NCBI RefSeq assembly: GCF_014204945.1
Contig: NZ_JACHMN010000002.1
Location: forward strand, 1,254,503 to 1,318,502
From: Allocatelliglobosispora scoriae
GTDB taxonomy: Bacteria > Actinomycetota > Actinomycetes > Mycobacteriales > Micromonosporaceae
Direction of reading: 5' to 3'
DNA: 64,000 bases
This document shows positions 34,626-43,576 of this stretch, one piece after another. The notes under the pieces are model-generated. The model made no database searches. It was given only the letters and a program-made list of their open reading frames with translations, and was not told the DNA's origin. Numbering within the stretch: the first letter of the stretch is position 1; each line of letters begins with the position of its first letter. The translations under genes were made by a program, and so were the position numbers.

Positions 34626-35899
34626 CGGTGGGACTGGACGGATTGGAGGATCTCGCCGGCGCGGACCGCTGTGGCCGAGAGCAGCGACGACGTGATGCCG
34701 TGGGTGTGCTCGGTGCCGCCCTGGAGGTAGACGCCGCAGGTCAGCTCCGGTCCGGTGTGCACCCGGTAATCGCGGCCGACCAGCAGGCGGCCGTGCTCGT
34801 CGTGGCGGCAGTGCGCCACCACGTCACCGAGCACCCGGGCCGGGTCGGCGGGGCGGTAACCCGTCGCGCAGACCAGGATGTCGGCGTCGAGGACGGTCGG
34901 CTCACCGGTGATCAGCGAGGTGACCGCCACCTCGACGCCCGTGGCGGTCGGCTCCGCCGAGACGAGCCGGGAGGCGTTGAGGATACGCAGCCGCTCCCGG
35001 CCCAGCACCTTCTCCTGATAGGCCCGCCGGTAGATCTCGTTGATCAGATCGAGATCCACCACGGAGTAGTTGGTGCCGCTGTGGTAGCGCTGCAGCAGCT
35101 CCTTCGTCTCCGGCGGCGCGTGGTAGAAGTCGTCGACGGCGGCCGGGTCGAAGATCCGGTTGGCGAAAGGGCTGTCGTCGGCGGGGCTGTAGCCGTATCG
35201 GGAGAAGACCGCGCAGACCTCCGCGTCCGGGAAGCGCTCGTGCAGGAAGGTGGTCGCCTCGGCCGCGCTCTGCCCGGCGCCCACGACGACGATCCGCTGG
35301 GGCGGCGCGACCTGCTCCTCGACCCGTCGCAGCAGGTCGTTGCTGTGCCAGACGGTCGGCGACGCGGTCACACCGTCGGGCAGCGCCGGACGCAACCCGG
35401 TGGCGAGGACGACATTGCGAGCCCGGATGACCCGAGCCGGTCCGCGGCCCTGTGCGATGACGTTGAAGTACGCCGCCCGGCCGCCCTCGATCACCGGCAT
35501 CACCTCGAGCACCTCGTGCCCGTAGCGCACCATTTGCTCGACCTTCTGCGCCGCCCACTCCAGGTAGTCGTGGAACTCGACCCGCAGCGGGTAGTGGTTC
35601 TTGTGGTTGATGAAGTCGATCAACCGGTTGCGGCTGTGCAGATAGCTGATGAAGCTGTAGTGGCTGGCCGGATTGCGCAGCGTGACCAGGTCTTTCATGA
35701 AGGAGACCTGCATGGTGGCGTCATTGAGGAGCATCCCGCGATGCCAGCCGAAGCCGGCTTGGCGCTCCAGGAAGACCGCGGTGAGACCGGTGCTGGCGGC
35801 GGACTCGGTGACGGCGATGGCGAGCGCCAGATTGGAGGGCCCGAATCCCACCCCGACGATGTCGTAGATCGGTTCTCCATCAATGGACAACTCTGACAT
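34589..35899 (-). CDS. Lysine/ornithine N-monooxygenase (IucD/SidA/PvdA family)
   Basis: 436 residues. FAD site VGVGFGPSNLALA, the family segments FGWHRGMLLNDATMQVSFMKDLVTLRNP and HYSFISYLH, NADPH site VVVGAGQSAAEATTFL, and C-terminal ATGYRP. It hydroxylates the side-chain amine of lysine or ornithine, the first step toward hydroxamate siderophores. No siderophore synthetase is adjacent, so the product must be used by genes elsewhere. An iron box 44 bases upstream predicts repression by iron-loaded IdeR/DmdR1. Confidence 0.92.
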   Translation of the reverse strand: MSELSIDGEPIYDIVGVGFGPSNLALAIAVTESAASTGLTAVFLERQAGFGWHRGMLLNDATMQVSFMKDLVTLRNPASHYSFISYLHSRNRLIDFINHKNHYPLRVEFHDYLEWAAQKVEQMVRYGHEVLEVMPVIEGGRAAYFNVIAQGRGPARVIRARNVVLATGLRPALPDGVTASPTVWHSNDLLRRVEEQVAPPQRIVVVGAGQSAAEATTFLHERFPDAEVCAVFSRYGYSPADDSPFANRIFDPAAVDDFYHAPPETKELLQRYHSGTNYSVVDLDLINEIYRRAYQEKVLGRERLRILNASRLVSAEPTATGVEVAVTSLITGEPTVLDADILVCATGYRPADPARVLGDVVAHCRHDEHGRLLVGRDYRVHTGPELTCGVYLQGGTEHTHGITSSLLSATAVRAGEILQSVQSHRTPAPRPQLTHA

Positions 35900-35943
35900 G
35901 TCCGTCCCATCCTCGGCTACACCACAAGCCTGACGCTCATGAC

Positions 35944-35962
35944 TTAGGTTAGGCTAACCTAG
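35944..35962. promoter_or_regulatory. IdeR/DmdR1 iron box
   Basis: TTAGGTTAGGCTAACCTAG matches 18 of 19 bases of the actinobacterial iron-box consensus (TTAGGTTAGGCTAACCTAA). It lies 45-63 bases upstream of the N-hydroxylase start, in promoter position, and predicts expression under iron limitation. Confidence 0.9.
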
Positions 35963-36105
35963 CGGTTCCTTGCTGCCAAGGCCGCCCGGAGTGCCAAGTC
36001 CACGGACGACAAACACCCTGCTGTCGGATTCCCGTGCTCAGGTGTTCACGATCGACACAACCATGGCTATGGTCTGTAGAAATCGTCGAGTCGGTGAGGT
36101 GAGGA

Positions 36106-37419
36106 ATGTCCAAGGTCCTGGGCGAGCGCATCCGTCACCTACGCCGGTCCCACAACCTGAGCCAGCTCCAACTCGCCGAGGGCATCGCGTCGGCGAGCTA
36201 TGTCTCGTTGATCGAGGCCGGTCGACGGATGCCGGAGCCGAAGATCCTGCGCGCGATCGCGGACCGGCTCGGCACCAGCGAAGCGGCGCTGCTGGAGCCC
36301 GAGATCGACCGCGAGCACCAGGCCCAGCTCGTGCTGCGGCTGCGCTACGCCGAGCTGGCCCTCGCCAACGGCGACACCGGTGAGGCGCTGCGCGAGCTCG
36401 GCGATCTGGTCCAGCACAACAGCATCGCCGCCGACGCGCACTGGGCGCTCTCCCGGACCTACGAGGCCGATGGCCGCCTGGAGGACGCGATAGGCGAGGT
36501 GGAGCTGCTGCTCGACCTCGTCCGCGGCGGCACACCCTGCGCCGCCGAGCTGCTCGTCCTGCTCAACACCCACTGCCGCCTCTACCGGGAGGTCGGCGAC
36601 CTCGGCCGCAGCATCGACATCGGCGAGGCCGCCCGCCGCGAGGTGGCGGAGCTGGGACTCACCGGCACGGAGAACGACGTCCGCCTCGTCTCCACCCTCG
36701 CCGGCACCTACTGGCAGCGCGGCGACTGGGCGAGCGCGGAGGTGCTGGCCCGGCAGGCGATCGACCTCGCCGAGCAGCAGGGATCCCGGCGGTCGCGCGG
36801 CTCCGCCTACTGGAACGCCAGCCTCGTCGCCGAGGCACGCGGTCAGCTCGGCGAGGCGATCGCCCTCGCCGAACGCGCACTCGGGCTCTTCACCGAGGAC
36901 AGCGACGAGCGCAGCATCGCCCGGCTGCGCACCGACCTCGCCTGGATCATCCTGCGCGCGCAGCCGGTCGAGGTGACCCGCGCCGAGCAGCTCCTGCTGC
37001 TGGCCCGGGCCCGCCTCGCGGAGGCCGGCATCGAGATGGACCTCGCCTACTGCGACACCGAGCTGGCCCGCTGCCACCTGCACCTGGGCCGGATCGAGCA
37101 GGCCGCCGAGCTCGCCGCCGATGTCGTACGCCGACTCGGCGAGCGCCCCATCCTGGAGGTGAGCAACGCCCGGACGGTGTGGGCACAGGCGCTCGCCGCC
37201 GGTGGCGACACCGCCGGCGCGCTGGCACAGCTCGACCTGGTGATCGAGCAGCTCCGCGCGCTCGGCATCGGGCGGCAGGGCGCGAGCCTCTGGCGCGAGA
37301 TCGCCGAGCTGCTGCTGAGCCTCGGCGAGACCGCGGCCGCAGTCCGTGCCTTCCAGTACCTCGCCGACGCGTCGGGTGCGGTGGCACCGGCGATCTCGGC
37401 GCGGCGGGTGCTCGTCTAG
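36106..37419 (+). CDS. XRE regulator with TPR domain (RRNPP-like layout)
   Basis: 437 residues. Residues 1-62 are an XRE helix-turn-helix (LGERIRHLRRSHNLSQLQLAEGIASASYVSLIEAGRR). The rest is a long array of helical TPR-like repeats (for example ALSRTYEADGRLEDAIGEVELLLDLV). This layout is shared with peptide-sensing regulators (PlcR, Rgg, NprR), though many actinobacterial members have no known ligand. The start has a GGTGAGGTGAGG site. A 47-residue secreted-peptide gene overlaps its 3' end on the other strand. Confidence 0.85.
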   Translation: MSKVLGERIRHLRRSHNLSQLQLAEGIASASYVSLIEAGRRMPEPKILRAIADRLGTSEAALLEPEIDREHQAQLVLRLRYAELALANGDTGEALRELGDLVQHNSIAADAHWALSRTYEADGRLEDAIGEVELLLDLVRGGTPCAAELLVLLNTHCRLYREVGDLGRSIDIGEAARREVAELGLTGTENDVRLVSTLAGTYWQRGDWASAEVLARQAIDLAEQQGSRRSRGSAYWNASLVAEARGQLGEAIALAERALGLFTEDSDERSIARLRTDLAWIILRAQPVEVTRAEQLLLLARARLAEAGIEMDLAYCDTELARCHLHLGRIEQAAELAADVVRRLGERPILEVSNARTVWAQALAAGGDTAGALAQLDLVIEQLRALGIGRQGASLWREIAELLLSLGETAAAVRAFQYLADASGAVAPAISARRVLV

Positions 37420-37559
37420 GCTCCGGCCACCACCGGAGGCGCCGAGGCGGGCGGTGCGGGACAGCAGCCCCCGGGCCCGTCCGGGCCGATGGGACCGTAT
37501 CCGATCACGGCGAGCACGGCGGTGATCACCGCTGCCAGCACCAACACTTGCGCCTTCAC
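37416..37559 (-). CDS. Small secreted or membrane peptide (47 residues)
   Basis: GTG start with an ideal TTTGGAGGCAGC ribosome site and 47 codons to TAG. The product begins MKAQ, followed by a hydrophobic stretch over residues 5-20 (VLVLAAVITAVLAVIG), like a signal peptide or anchor. A Gly/Pro-rich tail follows with a vicinal Cys pair (residues 32-33, GGCCPAPP). Its stop overlaps that of the XRE-TPR gene by three bases, tail to tail. It is too short for standard ORF cut-offs. A signalling or regulated peptide is an inference from context. Confidence 0.55.
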   Translation of the reverse strand: MKAQVLVLAAVITAVLAVIGYGPIGPDGPGGCCPAPPASAPPVVAGA

Positions 37560-37642
37560 GCTGCCTCCAAAGCTTCATCAACTCCGTGCAAGGTATCGGT
37601 GATGATTGATTTAATCAAGCGATACCTGACGATGCGTTACGA

Positions 37643-37723
37643 AAGATCGTCGCAACTCTTGAAGAGTTGGTGCCTCAGGCCGCCAGGCCTTAGGACCAAC
37701 TCTTCAAGAGTTGCGACGATCTT
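37643..37723. repeat. Hairpin repeat, family A copy 4
   Basis: Arms of about 37 nt, perfect except for one inserted G and one mismatch near the loop, each containing GCAACTCTTGAAGAGTTGG or its complement. The outer part AAGATCGTC differs from copies 3 and 5. It lies nine bases beyond the stop of the acetylxylan-esterase-like gene. Confidence 0.9.
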
Positions 37724-37731
37724 CAGGGAGG

Positions 37732-38886
37732 TCAGGATAGATGCCGGGCGAGGAAGGCGAGGCGGGCGGCGTCCTGGACGGACTCGCCGCCCTCGTGGCC
37801 GTTGAAGGGGTAGACCTCGATCGCCTTGGGCCCGGCGTACAGGTGGTAGGCGCCGAAGACCGTGGACGCCGGGCAGCTCTCGTCCATCAGCGCCACGCTG
37901 AACAGGGACGGACACTCCGCCCGCTCGGCGAAGTTGACCCCGTCGGCGTAGGCCAGCGTCTCGAAGACCTGCTCCTCATGCCCTCGGTGCACCGCGAGGT
38001 AGCCGACGACCTCCTGGAACGGCCCGGCCGAGGCGATCTCGGTACCCCGGCGCATGTCGCAGAGGAACGGTACGTCCGGCGCGGCGGCCGCGACCTGCGA
38101 CGACAGGCCCGCGACGGCGAGGGTGAGCCCGCCGCCCTGACTGATCCCGGTCACCGCGATCCGGTCCGGGTCGACCGCCGGATGCGCGGCCGCCACCTCG
38201 ACCGCCCGAACGCAGTCGGTGATGACGCGGCGGTAGTAGTACCCGGCGGGGTCGAGCACTCCCCGGGTCATGACGCCCGGGTGCTGCGGTCCGGTCCCGT
38301 GCGGATCGGGGGTGTCCCCGGATCGCCAGCCGCTCCCCTGTCCCCGGATGTCGACGAAGAGGTGGGCGTACCCGGCTGCGGCATAGAGCAGGCAGTCGGT
38401 CGGCAGCCCGCGCCCGCCGCCGTAGCCGGGGAACTCGACGACGCACGGCAGCCGCCCGACTGTATTTCCGGGCGCGCCCTGCGGGGCTCCCTCGCTTCGC
38501 TCGCTCACTCCTCGTGCCAGCACGGCATCACCCGGCGCGCCCTGCGGGGCTCCCTCGCTTCGCTCGCTCACTCCTCGTGCCAGCACGGCATCACCCGGCG
38601 CGCCCTGCGGGGCTCCCTCGCTTCGCTCGCTCACTCCTCGTGCCAGCGCCACACCGCGCGGCAGTGCCAACCACGCGCGGATCCGGTCGCCGCCGAAACC
38701 CGAGAAGGCCACGTCGAAGACGTCGACGATCGCCAAGCCGCTCGCGACCGGCGTGAAGACCGGGTCGAGCGGGAAGGTCCGGGCCTGCGCCAGGGTCGAC
38801 GCCCAGAACTCGTCGAAGTCGGCCGGGATCCGCCTGGTCGGGCGGTACGCGTCGAGCTCCGGCAGGCGCAGGTCGGTGAGCGGCAT
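37732..38886 (-). CDS. Acetylxylan esterase / cephalosporin deacetylase-like (CE7), with in-frame repeat insertion
   Basis: 384 residues. Family features: FDEFWASTLAQAR, VVEFPGYGGGRG, catalytic Ser in VTGISQGGGLTLAVAGL, MDESCP and YPFNGHEGG (Asp and His of the triad). It would remove acetyl groups from oligosaccharides in the cytoplasm. After about residue 78, three copies of LARGVSERSEGAPQGAPG separated by DAV are inserted; CE7 enzymes lack this segment. The catalytic core appears intact. Last gene of the carbohydrate operon, two bases after the permease. Confidence 0.85.
   Translation of the reverse strand: MPLTDLRLPELDAYRPTRRIPADFDEFWASTLAQARTFPLDPVFTPVASGLAIVDVFDVAFSGFGGDRIRAWLALPRGVALARGVSERSEGAPQGAPGDAVLARGVSERSEGAPQGAPGDAVLARGVSERSEGAPQGAPGNTVGRLPCVVEFPGYGGGRGLPTDCLLYAAAGYAHLFVDIRGQGSGWRSGDTPDPHGTGPQHPGVMTRGVLDPAGYYYRRVITDCVRAVEVAAAHPAVDPDRIAVTGISQGGGLTLAVAGLSSQVAAAAPDVPFLCDMRRGTEIASAGPFQEVVGYLAVHRGHEEQVFETLAYADGVNFAERAECPSLFSVALMDESCPASTVFGAYHLYAGPKAIEVYPFNGHEGGESVQDAARLAFLARHLS
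38471..38646. repeat. Tandem triplicated coding element (63-bp period)
   Basis: Three copies of a roughly 50-bp element (38471, 38534, 38597) separated by a 13-bp linker, giving an exact 63-bp (21-codon) period. The element contains the internally symmetric run CTCGCTTCGCTCGCTCACTC. It is read in frame in the minus-strand esterase as LARGVSERSEGAPQGAPG. A fourth diverged copy is at 56228-56278. Confidence 0.9.
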
Positions 38887-38888
38887 GG

Positions 38889-39719
38889 CTACCCTTTCAG
38901 GCCTGTGTGTGCGAGGCCCTCGATGAACTGGCGCTGCGCGATCACGAAGACGACCAGCACCGGGATCGCGGTGAGCGACGCCGCCGAGAGCTGCACGTTC
39001 CACATCGGACCACCGTAGGCGTCCACGAACTGCGTCAACGCCTGCGGCAGCGTGAAGAGTTCCGGGGTCGAGAGGAAGACGATCGGCTCCAGGTAGAGGT
39101 TCCACGAGTGCAGGAAGGTGAAGATCGCGACGGCGGCGAGCGCCGGGCGGGCCAGCGGCAGCGCGATCCGCCAGAAGATCGCGAAGCGGCCGAGGCCGTC
39201 CATCCGCGCCGCCTCCTCCAGCTCACCGGGCAGGGCCAGGAAGAACTGCCGCATGATGAAGGTCGCGAGCACGCTCGGCGCCCCGAAGATCGGTACGAGC
39301 ACCAGCGGCCAATGCGTATCGATCATGCCCCAGGTGTGGAACATCTGGAACAGCGGAACGATCGTCACCTCGCTCGGGATGAGCAGCCCGACCAGCACCA
39401 CCAGGAAGAGCACGTTCTGGCCACGGAACCTGATCCGCGCGAAGGCGTACCCCGAGAGGGAAGCCACCGCGAGCGTCCCCAGGGTGACCACCGCCGCGAT
39501 GTAGGCGCTGTTGAAGTACTGCCGCGCGAACGGCTGCAGCGTGAAGACCTCGCGGTAGGCGTCGAGGCTGAACGACGTCGGGATCAGCTGGGGCGGGAAG
39601 GTGAAGATGTCGATGTCGGGCTTGACCGACGACGTCACCATCCACCAGGTCGGGAAGAGAAACGGCAGCGCCAATACGCAGAGCGCCCCGTAGATGAGCA
39701 GCTTCCCCTTACGACTCAT
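38889..39719 (-). CDS. Carbohydrate ABC transporter permease (MalG type)
   Basis: 276 residues, six membrane segments, with the EAA motif EEAARMDGLGRFAIFWRIALPLARPALA that docks the ATPase. It overlaps the partner permease by 11 bases. No ATPase gene is in the operon; such importers in actinomycetes share a genome-wide ATPase (MsiK). Confidence 0.92.
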   Translation of the reverse strand: MSRKGKLLIYGALCVLALPFLFPTWWMVTSSVKPDIDIFTFPPQLIPTSFSLDAYREVFTLQPFARQYFNSAYIAAVVTLGTLAVASLSGYAFARIRFRGQNVLFLVVLVGLLIPSEVTIVPLFQMFHTWGMIDTHWPLVLVPIFGAPSVLATFIMRQFFLALPGELEEAARMDGLGRFAIFWRIALPLARPALAAVAIFTFLHSWNLYLEPIVFLSTPELFTLPQALTQFVDAYGGPMWNVQLSAASLTAIPVLVVFVIAQRQFIEGLAHTGLKG

Positions 39720-40650
39720 GGAAGACCCATTTCCGGCGCATCTGCCACTGCACCACGGTCAGCAGGAGCACGATGCCGAACAGCAGCACCGACAGCGTCG
39801 CGCCGTAGCCGAAGTGGTGGAACTGGAACGCCTGCTGGTAGAGGTAGTAGACGAGCACGGTCGTCGAGGTGCCCGGACCGCCCTGGGTGAGCACGGCGAT
39901 CTGGGCGAAGACCTGCAGCGCGCCGACGACCGTGATGATCGAGGTGAGCAGGATCGTCGGGCTGATCATCGGGACCGTGATGGCCCGGAACTGCCGCCAC
40001 CGGCTCGCGCCGTCCATCTTCGCCGCCTCGTAGAGGTCGGCCGGGACGCCCTGCAGCGCGGCGAGGAAGAGCACCATGTTGAGGCCGACGTTCTTGATCA
40101 CCTGCACCACGACGACCGCGGCCATCGCGGTGCCCTCGCCGCGCAGCCAGTTGGGTCCGGCGATGCCGATCGCGTCGAGCAGGCCGTTGATGCCGCCGTT
40201 GTCCTGGAGCAGGAAGTTCCAGACGATGGTCCAGGCGACGAGCGAGACGACGACCGGCGAGAAGAAGATCGTCCGGAAGACGATCGTGCCGCGCAGCTTC
40301 TGGTTGAGCAGGACCGCGAGCAGCAGCGCCAGACCCAGGTTGAGGATGACGAGGCCGACCGAGAAGATCCCGGTCGCGGCGAGCACCCCCGGCAGCTTCG
40401 GATCGTCGAGCAGCGCCTGGTAGTTCTCCCCGCCGACGAAGTCGAAGGTGTCGGCGAGCACGTTCCACTCGTGCAGGCTGTACCACCCGACCAGTCCGAG
40501 CGGGATCAGCACGAAGACGATCGTGCCGATGAGCTGCGGCGTGATGAAGAGGTAGGCCGCGAGCTGGTCCCGTCGCCGGGTGGTCCAGTATCGGGGCGCG
40601 GTGCCGGTGGATGCCGAAGCACCCACCGGCGACTGCGTGCGGTCGGTCAA
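39709..40650 (-). CDS. Carbohydrate ABC transporter permease (MalF type)
   Basis: 313 residues, six membrane segments, EAA motif YEAAKMDGASRWRQFRAITVPMISPTI. It forms the channel with the following MalG-type permease and receives substrate from the lipoprotein encoded nine bases upstream. Confidence 0.92.
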   Translation of the reverse strand: MTDRTQSPVGASASTGTAPRYWTTRRRDQLAAYLFITPQLIGTIVFVLIPLGLVGWYSLHEWNVLADTFDFVGGENYQALLDDPKLPGVLAATGIFSVGLVILNLGLALLLAVLLNQKLRGTIVFRTIFFSPVVVSLVAWTIVWNFLLQDNGGINGLLDAIGIAGPNWLRGEGTAMAAVVVVQVIKNVGLNMVLFLAALQGVPADLYEAAKMDGASRWRQFRAITVPMISPTILLTSIITVVGALQVFAQIAVLTQGGPGTSTTVLVYYLYQQAFQFHHFGYGATLSVLLFGIVLLLTVVQWQMRRKWVFHES

Positions 40651-40659
40651 TGCACTGCC

Positions 40660-41940
40660 CTACTTGGCCAGCAGCGGGTTGATGGCGGAGCAGACACCGT
40701 CGAGCACGCCCTTGACGTCGGCGTCGGCCTTCCACAGCGGGTCGAGCGCCGCCCGGACCGCCTGGCTGATCTCGGCCTGGCCGCTGTGGCTGGGCTTGAC
40801 GACACCGGTGGCGATGCCGTCGATGACGACCGTCTGCAACTGCTCGGGCTTGAGCAGCGGGTTGGTCTTGGCGAGCGTCTCCGCGGTGAGCTGGCTCTGG
40901 CGCGGCGGCGGGAAGTACGCCGCGAGCTTCGCCGAGTTGTCGGGGCGGGTGAAGAAGGCGAGGAAGTCGGCCGCCTCCGCCGCGTGCTTGCCCTTCTTCA
41001 GCGCGCCGATGCCGGCCTGGCCGATCACGGCGTACTTGCCCTTGGGACCGGCCGGCAGCGGGACCAGGTCCCAGCCGAACTTCGCGTCCTTGAGCAGCGA
41101 GGCGCGGGAGATCTGGGTGATCGTCATGCCCGCCTCGCCGGTGAAGAAGTCCGCCGCCGTGCCGGGGCCCGGCAGCGCCTTGTCGGTGAAGATCGCCTTG
41201 TGCAGGGTCGTCATCGCGTCGACCATCTCCGGCGCTGCGAACCCGCAGGTCTTGCCGTCGGCGCTCCACGCCTGGGCGCCCCAGCCGGTCCAGATCGAGG
41301 CGAGGTTGTCCCAGCCCTTGTAGTCGAAGTCCCGCACGACGAGACCCGCCTTGCCGGTCTTCGCCTTGACCGCGGCGGCTGCCGCGTAGGCCCCCGTCCA
41401 GTCCCACTGACCGGCCGCGATCAGCTCGGCCGGGGTCTTCTGCCCGGCCGCCTTGAGCAGGTCGGTGTTGACGAAGATGCCGAAGGGCGAGGTGGAGAAC
41501 GGGTAGGCGTAGAGCTTGCCGCCGGTCTGCCACAGCTTCGTCGCCGACGGGGAGAGGTCGGCGACGTTGTAGCCGTCGGCCTTGGCCAGGGTGTCGTCGA
41601 GCGGCACCAGCGCGCCGGAGGAGACGAAGTCCGGCGCCGAGTTCTCCAGCAGCCAGGCCAGGTCCGGCCCGTTGCCACCGGCGATCTGCGTCGTCAGCGT
41701 CGTGGTGTAGCTCTCGAACGGGATCGGGTCGAACTTGATCTCGGTGACGTTGCTGTGGGTCTTCTTGTACTCGTCGGCGATGGAGTTGAAGAGCTTCAGG
41801 TGGGCCTCGTTGGCGGTCCAGACCGTCACCCGCAGGGAGACCGGGCCGGAGTCGGCCGCCTTCTCGCTGCCGCACGCGGCCAGGCCGATCAGCCCGGCGA
41901 GCGCGACGGCGGCGAGGCGCATGCCCCGGTGGAGCGTCAT
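40660..41940 (-). CDS. Extracellular sugar-binding lipoprotein
   Basis: 426 residues. Signal peptide with lipobox LIGLAAC (Cys 23), then a family 1 solute-binding fold (LRVTVWTANEAHLKLFNSIADEYKKTH ... GNGPDLAWL). It captures a sugar for the adjacent permeases. The start at 41940 has a GAGGAG site; the longer upstream frame overlaps the FAD oxidoreductase and is rejected. Confidence 0.92.
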   Translation of the reverse strand: MTLHRGMRLAAVALAGLIGLAACGSEKAADSGPVSLRVTVWTANEAHLKLFNSIADEYKKTHSNVTEIKFDPIPFESYTTTLTTQIAGGNGPDLAWLLENSAPDFVSSGALVPLDDTLAKADGYNVADLSPSATKLWQTGGKLYAYPFSTSPFGIFVNTDLLKAAGQKTPAELIAAGQWDWTGAYAAAAAVKAKTGKAGLVVRDFDYKGWDNLASIWTGWGAQAWSADGKTCGFAAPEMVDAMTTLHKAIFTDKALPGPGTAADFFTGEAGMTITQISRASLLKDAKFGWDLVPLPAGPKGKYAVIGQAGIGALKKGKHAAEAADFLAFFTRPDNSAKLAAYFPPPRQSQLTAETLAKTNPLLKPEQLQTVVIDGIATGVVKPSHSGQAEISQAVRAALDPLWKADADVKGVLDGVCSAINPLLAK

Positions 41941-41977
41941 AGGGAACTCCTCATGATCAAAAGGGAGGGAATCAGCA

Positions 41978-43576
41978 TCAGTAACCGGCCACATCCGGCC
42001 AGCGCAGCTCGACGCCGTCGCGGACCAGCAGGGCCTGAAACTCGGCCAGCAGGCCGGGGGTGTTGCGCACCGCTCGCGGGGACTCGCCCCGGGTAAGGCA
42101 GAAGGCCGCGAGCGCGCCGGCGACCTCACCGACGTTCCACTCCACCGGGTGCAACCGGTAGGAGCCGTTGGTGATGTGCGTGGTGCCGATGTTCTTCCCG
42201 GCCGGCAGCAGGTTCTCCATCCGTTGCGGGATGAGCGCGCCGAGCGGGATCTCGAAGGGACAGGACCCGACGTCGATGTAGTTGTCGCCGCCCGTCGACG
42301 GGTGCAGGTCGATGCGGTACATCCCCACCCCGATCGCGTCCGGGTAGGAGACCGCGCCCTTGTCACCGCGTACCGACAGGGAAAGGTCCTGCTCCACGAC
42401 GGTGCGCTCGGCGCGGATGCGGCGTGACTCGCGGATGTATGGCGCCTGGGCGAGACCGCCCGCGCCGCCGCCGGTGACATCGGAGCGCAACCGCAGCCCG
42501 GGGAAGCCCGTGCCGCCGTCGGCGCGCGGCGCCTGCGTCTGCAGCCAGTAGAGGACCGACCGCGACAGCTCGCGCGCCGCCGCCACGTGCGCTTCCGCAT
42601 CGGGTACGCCGATGATCGGCGCCTCGAAGTAGTCGATCATCGGCCAGTTGACCAGGCAGATGTCGCTCTCGTAGGACCCGTCGACGAACATCCGGCGAGC
42701 CGCGATCCGGCGGAAGGTCCACAGGTTGCCGTCACCGGGGTTGACCCGCTGATCGGCGAGGACCGCGAGCGGATCGTCGTCCGGGTTGGGCGTGAAGCTC
42801 CGCTCGCTGATCGACAGGGTGCGCGGGTTCGGCGACCGGAAGGAGAGCATCCGGTCCCCCCAGAACGCGGGCTGGTAGTCCCGCCAGAACCCGTAGGAGT
42901 CCGGCCGGTCGATCGTGTGGTCGCCGTCGACGTGGTCGATCGCGAAGCAGACCGACATCGCCTGCATGTTGGTCGGGTCGGCGATGTCGGGGGCGCTCGG
43001 CTCCCCGGTCTCGTGCTGCGACTCGAAGCCGGTGACGAACTCGGTGCCGGTCAGCGGCAGCAGCTCCCCGGTCTCCGTCGCGTCGAGCACATAGGGTGCG
43101 CTGACCGTGACCAGCTCGCCGCTGTCGCGGTGGGCGAGCGTCACCGAGGTGACCCGGTCCCCGTCGGCCTGCGCGGCGATCGGACGGTAGGGCTGCAGCA
43201 CCCGCAGCCGCCCCGAGCCCCGGTAGGGCGCGAGCATCGCTTCGAGGACCGCGACCGCGACCCGCGGCTCGTGGCAGAGCCGGCTGACGTGCCCGGCGCC
43301 GGGATTGAGCTCCCGGACGGCCCGAGCCGCGCTGGTCAGCGGGTAGTGGCGCCGGTAGTAGTCCCGGATCCCCTCGCGCAGCGCGCGGTAGGACGCGGTG
43401 ACGCCGAACTGCTCGACCCAGGAGTGCTCGTCCGGCGGGACGGCCTGGCTGGTGAGCTGGCCGCCGAGCCAGTCGAACTCCTCGGTGAGGATGACCCGTC
43501 GCCCGGCCCGCAGCGCGCCGAGGGCCGCGGCGACGCCGCCGAGCCCGCCGCCGACGACGAGGATATCGGCCTCCAT
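41978..43576 (-). CDS. FAD-dependent oxidoreductase (FAD_oxidored family)
   Basis: 532 residues. N-terminal FAD site DILVVGGGLGGVAAALGALRAG, then TEEFDWLGGQLTSQAVPPDEH and YVLDATETGELLPL, and a C-terminal NLLPAGKNIGTTHITNGSYRLHPVEWNVGEVAG, all typical of the FAD_oxidored (PF12831) group often found in carbohydrate loci. It begins immediately after the LacI-type gene, in the same operon as the transporter. The reaction is unknown. Confidence 0.85.
   Translation of the reverse strand: MEADILVVGGGLGGVAAALGALRAGRRVILTEEFDWLGGQLTSQAVPPDEHSWVEQFGVTASYRALREGIRDYYRRHYPLTSAARAVRELNPGAGHVSRLCHEPRVAVAVLEAMLAPYRGSGRLRVLQPYRPIAAQADGDRVTSVTLAHRDSGELVTVSAPYVLDATETGELLPLTGTEFVTGFESQHETGEPSAPDIADPTNMQAMSVCFAIDHVDGDHTIDRPDSYGFWRDYQPAFWGDRMLSFRSPNPRTLSISERSFTPNPDDDPLAVLADQRVNPGDGNLWTFRRIAARRMFVDGSYESDICLVNWPMIDYFEAPIIGVPDAEAHVAAARELSRSVLYWLQTQAPRADGGTGFPGLRLRSDVTGGGAGGLAQAPYIRESRRIRAERTVVEQDLSLSVRGDKGAVSYPDAIGVGMYRIDLHPSTGGDNYIDVGSCPFEIPLGALIPQRMENLLPAGKNIGTTHITNGSYRLHPVEWNVGEVAGALAAFCLTRGESPRAVRNTPGLLAEFQALLVRDGVELRWPDVAGY

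Noticed and set aside
38471-38646. Possible CRISPR array
   Set aside because: Three direct repeats with identical 13-bp linkers rather than unique spacers; read in frame within an esterase gene and no cas genes nearby.
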